From Persicitalea sp038235275 (GTDB lineage: Bacteria; Bacteroidota; Bacteroidia; Cytophagales; Spirosomataceae), in NCBI GenBank assembly GCA_038235275.1, contig JBBSUC010000017.1, positions 1-64,000 on the forward strand: a DNA stretch of 64,000 nt. Reading direction: 5' to 3'. The translations under genes and the position numbers were made by a program. Positions 58,964 through 64,000 of this stretch are shown here, piece after piece. The stretch's first letter is position 1. Each line of letters starts with the position of its first letter. The notes under the pieces are model-generated. The model was not told the DNA's origin. It searched no databases and saw nothing but the letters and a program-made list of their open reading frames with translations.

Positions 58964-59043
58964 TGAATGAGAGAATGAGTGAATGAGAGAATTAAAAATA
59001 AAATCCATCATTCACTAAATCTCTCAATCACTCATTCTCAATT
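58964..59043. repeat. Long imperfect inverted repeat between sucA and sucB
   Basis: GAGAATGAGTGAATGAGAGAATT (58971-58993, given as left arm) matches the complement of 59017-59039 with two mismatches. Loop about 23 bases, and no T tract after it. Could stabilise or attenuate the sucA-sucB transcript, or be a small dispersed repeat. Confidence 0.65.
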
Positions 59044-59048
59044 AAAAA

Positions 59049-60707
59049 ATGGCTGAATTACAAATAAAAGTCCCCCCCGTGGGCGAGTCTATTTCGGAGG
59101 TTACCATCGGCACCTGGTTCAAGAACGACGGGGACACCGTTAAAATGGACGAAGTGATTTGCGGACTGGATTCTGACAAGGCAACCTTCGAACTCACCGC
59201 CGAAACCGACGGTGTGCTGCGCATCAAGGCACAGGAAGGTGATACGCTAGCAATTGGCGATTTGATCGCGACGATTGATCCCAGCGGTGCGACTTCCAGC
59301 GGTACTTCTTCCAATGGCTCAGCCTCCAAGGAGCAGCCAAAGGCAGAACCCGAAATGGATACGCCTGTGGCCAAGTCAGAAAAGGCGGAAATGGATACGC
59401 CCGCCGAGCCGAAAACTTCGGGCATTTCGCCCAAAGTCATCGAGATGACCGTCCCGACGGTTGGCGAATCAATTACGGAGGTGACTATTGCTTCCTGGAA
59501 CAAAAAGGATGGGGCGCAGGTAGAACTGGACGAAATAATCTGCGAACTGGAATCGGACAAGGCTACTTTCGAGTTGCCCGCCGAGTCGGCGGGTACGCTG
59601 CGTATCGTAGCTGCCGAAGGCGAAACGCTGGAAATCGGCGCGGTGATTTGCCGCATCGAGGTAGGGGGGGGCGCTTCTTCATCCACGAGTGTCGCCAACG
59701 CCTCCGACCAACCCGGCGAGGCCGAAGTGCCGACGGTTCATCAATCGGAAGCGGAGGAATTTAGCGGTAATTTTGCCCACACTTCCCCCGTGGCAGCAAA
59801 GATTTTGGCCGAAAAAGGAATTGACCCCAGTGAAGTAAAAGGTACCGGGGCGGGCGGACGGATTACGAAAGAAGACGCGCTCAGCGCGCAGAAATCGAAC
59901 GGAAAAGCCCCCGCCAGCCAGGCTCCTGCCTCGAAAGCCCCCGCCGAATCCACCCCGAGAGCACCGGCTGCTTCTGCGCCCGAAAAAGCGTCGCCGCCCG
60001 CCGACGAGCGCGGCCAACGTCGCGAAAAAACGTCGTCGCTGCGTCGTACGATTGCCCGACGTTTAGTAGCGGTGAAAAACGAAACGGCCATGCTCACTAC
60101 CTTTAACGAGGTGGATATGAAGCCGATTATGGATCTGAGAGCGCAGTACAAGGATAAATTCAAGGAAAAGCACGAAGTCGGTTTGGGCTTCATGTCTTTC
60201 TTCACCAAGGCCATTTGCACGGCTTTGCAGGATTTTCCGATCGTAAATGCTTACATGGACGGCGACGACATCGTGTACAACGATTATTGTGATATTTCCA
60301 TCGCCGTATCGTCCCCGCGCGGCTTGGTGGTACCCGTGATTCGCAACGCGGAAAAGCTGTCGTTTGCTGGCATTGAGAAGGAAATCGTTCGACTGGCTAC
60401 CCGCGCCCGTGATGGCAAGCTGGGTATTGACGAAATGACGGGCGGCACCTTTACAATTACCAATGGCGGCATTTTCGGCTCGATGCTCTCGACGCCGATC
60501 ATCAATGCACCCCAATCGGCTATTCTGGGCATGCACAATATCGTCGAGCGTCCCGTGGCCCTGAATGGGCAGGTCGTAATTCGCCCGATCATGTACGTCG
60601 CGCTCTCTTACGACCACCGCCTTATCGACGGTAAGGATTCGGTGAGTTTCCTCGTCCGCGTGAAGCAATTGCTGGAAGATCCGGCCCGAATGTTACTGGA
60701 AATGTAA
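59049..60707 (+). CDS. sucB: Dihydrolipoamide succinyltransferase (E2) with two lipoyl domains, 552 aa
   Basis: E2 of the 2-oxoglutarate dehydrogenase complex. Lipoyl domain 1 has the lysine in LDSDKATFEL (Lys44) and domain 2 in LESDKATFEL (Lys171). The E1/E3-binding domain follows (about 243-280, SPVAAKILAEKGIDPSEVKG). The catalytic domain ends with the active-site motif SYDHRLIDGKD (His523, Asp527). Most SucB have one lipoyl domain; two is longer than usual but seen in Bacteroidota. Linkers are rich in Ala, Pro and Ser. Confidence 0.95.
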   Translation: MAELQIKVPPVGESISEVTIGTWFKNDGDTVKMDEVICGLDSDKATFELTAETDGVLRIKAQEGDTLAIGDLIATIDPSGATSSGTSSNGSASKEQPKAEPEMDTPVAKSEKAEMDTPAEPKTSGISPKVIEMTVPTVGESITEVTIASWNKKDGAQVELDEIICELESDKATFELPAESAGTLRIVAAEGETLEIGAVICRIEVGGGASSSTSVANASDQPGEAEVPTVHQSEAEEFSGNFAHTSPVAAKILAEKGIDPSEVKGTGAGGRITKEDALSAQKSNGKAPASQAPASKAPAESTPRAPAASAPEKASPPADERGQRREKTSSLRRTIARRLVAVKNETAMLTTFNEVDMKPIMDLRAQYKDKFKEKHEVGLGFMSFFTKAICTALQDFPIVNAYMDGDDIVYNDYCDISIAVSSPRGLVVPVIRNAEKLSFAGIEKEIVRLATRARDGKLGIDEMTGGTFTITNGGIFGSMLSTPIINAPQSAILGMHNIVERPVALNGQVVIRPIMYVALSYDHRLIDGKDSVSFLVRVKQLLEDPARMLLEM

Positions 60708-60749
60708 GGGTTATCTTGTTGATTTTCAAAAGTTATCGGAATAGAACAG

Positions 60750-60781
60750 AGAACCCGGCAAAAGTGCTGGGTTCTTTTTTT
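60750..60781 (+). terminator. Terminator of the sucA-sucB operon
   Basis: AGAACCCGGCA pairs with TGCTGGGTTCT around a short AAAG loop, followed by seven T residues, 43 bp after the sucB stop. Confidence 0.85.
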
Positions 60782-60835
60782 ATTTTCGGCATTGTTTTTG
60801 AGCATCTTGGTTATTCAGTAAAAAACAGAACCCAT

Positions 60836-61648
60836 ATGCAACGTAATCTATTCATTTTATGCTTTACGCTGGCCGCTTTGATCGGCTGTAAAAAGACTGA
60901 CTCTGGTGGCGGCGACCCTGCGCCCGAATCCCAGGAAAAAGGCTGTCAAGTTGCCTCGGAAACCATCGATGGCAAACCTTACCGCACTTACGAATATAGT
61001 GCTGAGAAACGATTGTTCAGTATTGCGCAATACGAGACCAAGGTAGCTAACCGGATTGAGAAGCGACTTACGTTCGAGTATGATTCCGCCGGAACGGTGC
61101 AAGTGATCCGTGAGACCAGTCTTTTGCCCCCTTACGGAAATTTTCAGTACAATATGCATTATTCCGGCGTAGGTCGTCTCGACACCGTCAGGAAATACCA
61201 GGTACTCAACTCCGGCCCCAGAATCCTGGAAACCTACGCGCTGGAATACAGCGCCAAGGGATTCATTACTAAATACAAATGGCAGGATAACTTCCTGCGC
61301 TACGAATACGACGACAACGGCAGCCTGACCAAGTGGTTCGTCAGTTTGCCTTTTGTTGGCCCCGAAGTATTGGCCGCCGAGTTTGGGAGCTACGACGGTA
61401 AACGCAATGTGTACGCCGACTCCCGCCCCGCCGAATTGGTGAACCTGGTCACCAGTCAGGGCGTAAGTCAGCAGAATCCGGGTAGTTTTAAGTACTATTC
61501 ACCCAGTCTGCGCCCCGAGCAAAATGGGTTAGTCAAATACAAATACAATGAGCGCGACTTACCCACCGAAGCCAGCGTATCGCTCTTTTCTCCCAACGGG
61601 AGCCCCGTCGGCACGCAGGTTCATACATTCACCTACAACTGCCTCTAA
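60836..61648 (+). CDS. Lipoprotein with repeated beta-hairpin units, 270 aa
   Basis: Start ATG 60836 gives a lipoprotein signal (MQRNLFILCFTLAALIGC, lipobox LIGC). The mature chain has repeated YEYxxxKRLFSIxQYE / TFEYDSAGTVQVIRE / LEYSAKGFITKYKW units, the YD/RHS-like hairpin pattern found in many Bacteroidota lipoproteins. No enzyme motif. Located on its own between sucB and a convergent gene. Confidence 0.8.
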   Translation: MQRNLFILCFTLAALIGCKKTDSGGGDPAPESQEKGCQVASETIDGKPYRTYEYSAEKRLFSIAQYETKVANRIEKRLTFEYDSAGTVQVIRETSLLPPYGNFQYNMHYSGVGRLDTVRKYQVLNSGPRILETYALEYSAKGFITKYKWQDNFLRYEYDDNGSLTKWFVSLPFVGPEVLAAEFGSYDGKRNVYADSRPAELVNLVTSQGVSQQNPGSFKYYSPSLRPEQNGLVKYKYNERDLPTEASVSLFSPNGSPVGTQVHTFTYNCL

Positions 61649-61666
61649 GTTTTTCTGAGGTAAAGC

Positions 61667-62515
61667 CTACTTCTCTCCCGTATCAGCTTTTTGCGGAGCA
61701 TGGGAAAAACCGTGCTGCTTCAAGGTATCCAATACATTCTGAATCGCCCGCGACTTGATAGCGGGCGATTCCTTTTCCGCATCAGGACTCTTTATCCAGA
61801 AACTCACCTGCAGGCAAAGCGCGTTCGACTTGGTTTCTTCGACGCTCGCCATAACCTCGTGCAGGTGGCTGTCGTGCAGGATGCCCTCCGTTTTTCTTAA
61901 TGTATTTTCAATGAGGGGAATCGCCTTCTTGTAATCCTCGCGATTGTCCAACTCTACCCCAAATTCCAGCCGCAGGAAATCATCCACCGAATAATTATAC
62001 AGGGGATTATTGAGAATCCCAGCGTTGGGAACGAAAACATCCTTTCCGTCGAGAGTTTTGATGATTGTTTCGCGCAGCGTCATGTCGATCACCCGGCCCT
62101 TCACGCCCTGGCTTTCGACCAGGTCACCCATTTGAAAAGGGCGTTTGAAGGCCAGCAGAATCCCCGCCAGGAAATTTTCGCCGATATCTTTCAGGGCAAA
62201 TCCCAAAATAAAGGCCGAGAGCCCGGCACCCGCCAGGATTTTCGTCACGGCCCCATCGAATCCGATAGCGCCCAGCGCGACGGAGGCACCCAAAATCAGC
62301 ACAATCCAATAGCCTATATCACCCAGGAAACCCGTGAGCAAGCTATCACTGGAATTTCTTAGTAGCTTAGGCAAAAGCCAACGCCGCACCTGACGGGCGA
62401 TGAACAAGAAGAAGAAGAAAAGAACGAAGCCTAAGGCCAGTCGAGGGAGTATCTTAATAAAACCCAGGTAATAGCCGTGGAGTACTTCCCAGAAGTCTTT
62501 TGTGAATTGATCCAT
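61667..62515 (-). CDS. MscS-family mechanosensitive ion channel, 282 aa
   Basis: Three N-terminal membrane helices; the pore helix TM3 carries the conserved Gly/Ala packing (ILAGAGLSAFILGFALKDIG), and the beta domain has PFQMGDLVES and FVPNAGILNNPLYNYS. The cytoplasmic C-terminal alpha/beta domain is present. The length fits small MscS channels. It opens under membrane tension to release solutes. Confidence 0.92.
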   Translation of the reverse strand: MDQFTKDFWEVLHGYYLGFIKILPRLALGFVLFFFFLFIARQVRRWLLPKLLRNSSDSLLTGFLGDIGYWIVLILGASVALGAIGFDGAVTKILAGAGLSAFILGFALKDIGENFLAGILLAFKRPFQMGDLVESQGVKGRVIDMTLRETIIKTLDGKDVFVPNAGILNNPLYNYSVDDFLRLEFGVELDNREDYKKAIPLIENTLRKTEGILHDSHLHEVMASVEETKSNALCLQVSFWIKSPDAEKESPAIKSRAIQNVLDTLKQHGFSHAPQKADTGEK

Positions 62516-62571
62516 GAAGAATAATGTTAATCGAAAGAGCCGCGAAACTAAGCAAAATCTTTGCCCGGTGT

Positions 62572-62895
62572 CTACAACTTGGGATTCTGCTTGTGGCGAT
62601 CCTTATCCCGAGCCGTTTTCTTGGCTATATTTTTTTCAAAAGCTTCGGTCAAATCCACACCCGTTTGATTGGCCAGGCAAATCAGCACCCAAAGTACGTC
62701 GGCCATCTCGTCGCCCAGGTCTTTGCCCAAATCAGACTTCTTGAACGATTGATCGCCGTAGGTTCGCGCCATGATGCGGGCCAGTTCGCCGACCTCCTCG
62801 GTCAGGATCGTCATATTGGTCAACTCAGAAAAATACCGGACGCCGTATTCTTTGATCCAGGCATCGACTTGGGCTTGGGCTTGTTGAAGGGTCAT
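62572..62895 (-). CDS. MazG-like nucleotide pyrophosphohydrolase, 107 aa
   Basis: The all-alpha NTP-PPase signature ILTEEVGELARIMARTYGD, with metal-binding Glu residues in EEVGE, and the second pair DLGKDLGDEMADVLWVLICL (GDEMAD) are intact. Short single-domain size. Probably hydrolyses non-canonical or excess NTPs. It lies near dtd but on its own. Confidence 0.88.
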   Translation of the reverse strand: MTLQQAQAQVDAWIKEYGVRYFSELTNMTILTEEVGELARIMARTYGDQSFKKSDLGKDLGDEMADVLWVLICLANQTGVDLTEAFEKNIAKKTARDKDRHKQNPKL

Positions 62896-62996
62896 TGTTT
62901 TTTGTATAGGAGGAAAGGAAGGAGCAGGAAAGGATAAAAGAATTTATTTTAGCCGATAGCCCTGTCAGGATGAGCGGACCGCCGGGTGGTCGAAGC

Positions 62997-63449
62997 CTAC
63001 CCCCGATTCTTTGAATCAATGATGATTGTTACCGGGCCGTCGTTGGTGAGGTTTACTTTCATGTCGGCCCCGAATTCGCCCGTTTGAATAGGTCTACCGA
63101 GTTCTTTACCCAGAAAACAGATCATTTGTTCGTAGAGCGGAATGGCCACTTCGGGACGGGCAGCTTCGATGAACGACGGACGGTTGCCTTTTTTTACATT
63201 GGCGTGCAGCGTGAATTGGCTGATGAGGAGAATGTTGCCATCCACATTTTTTAGGTCGAGGTTCATCTTTCCCTCAGTATCGCCGAAAATCCGCATCTGC
63301 ACGATTTTACGGCCCAACCATTCCAAATCTTCCGGCGTGTCGGAAGTGGTGATGCCCAGGAGAACCAGAAAGCCGACATTGATGCGGCCTTTTTCTTCTC
63401 CTTCGATCATTACGGACGCGTCGCTCACGCGCTGAATTATGGCAATCAT
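62997..63449 (-). CDS. dtd: D-aminoacyl-tRNA deacylase, 150 aa
   Basis: Start MIAIIQRVSDASVMIEGE and the catalytic motifs ILLISQFTLHANVKKGNRPS (SQFTL, with the Gly-cis-Pro loop later) and GEFGADMKVNLTNDGPVT are the DTD hallmarks. It removes D-amino acids from mischarged tRNA. The ATG overlaps the neighbouring gene stop by 4 bp. Confidence 0.95.
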   Translation of the reverse strand: MIAIIQRVSDASVMIEGEEKGRINVGFLVLLGITTSDTPEDLEWLGRKIVQMRIFGDTEGKMNLDLKNVDGNILLISQFTLHANVKKGNRPSFIEAARPEVAIPLYEQMICFLGKELGRPIQTGEFGADMKVNLTNDGPVTIIIDSKNRG

Positions 63450-63796
63450 GACCTGTTATCTTTTACTACCAAAAAAAAGTCATTGTCCAATTCCAAATAG
63501 CCGTAATCATAGATGAAATAATAGACGCTGCCTTTTTGGGTGACGCGCTGGCTGGTCATCAGGTTGAAGTCGAAGCCTTTGGCTACGAGGGCACTACGGG
63601 TAGTTTTGTGCTTGTCATCGGGGCAGATTTCTTCCAGGATGCGGCGGTTGCGGCGCAGTTGATTGTTGGTGTTCCGCACTACGTTGTACTGGTCCGAATT
63701 CAGCTTGTTATTGTAGGCGTTGCGGCACATATCTGAGCAGAACTTTTTGTCCGCCCGGCCCGAGAAGAGTTGGTCACATTCCAGGCAGTTTTTCAT
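63446..63796 (-). CDS. Zinc-ribbon DNA/RNA-binding-like protein, 116 aa
   Basis: The N-terminus CLECDQLFSGRADKKFCSDM then CRNAYNNKLN holds a C-x2-C ... C-x3-C zinc-ribbon motif, similar to small zinc-ribbon proteins that accompany dtd in Bacteroidota. The remainder is alpha/beta. Co-transcribed with dtd through a 4-bp overlap. Confidence 0.75.
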   Translation of the reverse strand: MKNCLECDQLFSGRADKKFCSDMCRNAYNNKLNSDQYNVVRNTNNQLRRNRRILEEICPDDKHKTTRSALVAKGFDFNLMTSQRVTQKGSVYYFIYDYGYLELDNDFFLVVKDNRS

Positions 63797-63826
63797 GAGG
63801 CTACCGTTTTGGATATATGTTTTGGT

Positions 63827-64000
63827 TTACCGCTTGATTGGATTCGCCGCCACGCCTTCGAACGTCATTTTCACGGGCTTAATCGTACCGTCTTCGTTGA
63901 ATTTTAGACTGTCGATGCAGGTCACGCGGTGGTCGCGGCCTTCGTTGGGGATCGGGCGGCGGTGATACACTATGTACCAGTCGTCGGTGCCGGGCGTGTG
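63827..64000 (-). CDS. C-terminal end of a family-43-type glycoside hydrolase, 5' end outside window
   Basis: The last 57 codons of a gene are visible, ending at TAA 63827-63829. The peptide reads TDDWYIVYHRRPIPNEGRDH, then RVTCIDSLKFNEDGTIKPVK and MTFEGV, the typical end of GH43 arabinosidase/xylosidase-like enzymes (WYIVYHRRxxxxxxRDHRV). No catalytic residue lies in this part. Separate transcription unit upstream of the zinc-ribbon gene. Confidence 0.75.
   Translation of the reverse strand, partial: HTPGTDDWYIVYHRRPIPNEGRDHRVTCIDSLKFNEDGTIKPVKMTFEGVAANPIKR

Overview
The window looks like chromosomal DNA of a Bacteroidota member, most likely Cytophagales (Spirosomaceae-like; the genus cannot be set from sequence reading alone). 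The signs are PorP/SprF proteins, a giant adhesin with a gliding-motility/T9SS type B C-terminal domain, lipoproteins, one promoter of the TTTG / TAnnTTTG type, and genes mostly without Shine-Dalgarno sequences. Two mobile elements fill the left half (1-31785) and ordinary chromosome fills the right half (31786-64000).

Element A (before 1 to about 24815) is a provirus-like element, nearly all on the minus strand. Read in transcription order it has a divergent repressor/regulator pair (24260-24733 and 23819-24172), a TIM-barrel glycosidase-like protein, many small early genes, an HUH rolling-circle replication initiator (18614-20197), a DUF4406 protein and a Dam-type adenine methylase. Next comes a block with a FtsK/HerA/Zot-like packaging-type ATPase (10999-11607). 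After it come about ten small proteins with one membrane anchor, several with a glycine/proline-rich stalk, a C-terminal anchor and a lysine-rich tail. A lysis cassette follows (GH19 endolysin, two overlapping-frame spanin-like genes, holin, SLT muramidase), then a histone-like basic protein, a membrane-anchored SGNH esterase and a collagen-repeat fibre running off the left edge. No large terminase, portal, tape measure, sheath or tail gene can be recognised. HUH Rep plus packaging ATPase plus many membrane proteins recalls tailless membrane-containing or filamentous viruses (corticovirus, FLiP, inovirus), but the gene content is larger than in those. A plus-strand cassette (13.64-14.79 kb) with its own promoter sits between 93-bp direct repeats inside the element.

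Element B (24816-31785, about 7 kb) is bounded by an exact 15-bp direct repeat resembling the 3' end of a tRNA, probably tRNA-Arg. Repeated GGTGCCACTTT arm-type sites lie inside both ends. It carries a tyrosine integrase, an excisionase-like HTH protein, a gene II/X-like replication protein, a DUF6883 protein with two tandem DUF4926 genes, a DUF5681-like protein and a collagen-motif lipoprotein. A and B thus look like two elements stacked in one attachment site.

The chromosomal half holds rarA, an ECF sigma factor, adenine deaminase, an SDR/FAH pair of sugar-acid catabolism type, a degenerate EEP-family protein, an NTF2-like protein, cmk, an FAD oxidoreductase and a TolB-like surface-antigen protein. 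It continues with a 3088-residue T9SS adhesin followed by two porP/sprF genes with an OmpA remnant between them, then sucA-sucB, a lipoprotein, an MscS channel, a MazG-like pyrophosphohydrolase, dtd, a zinc-ribbon protein and the C-terminal end of a GH43-type glycosidase at the right edge.
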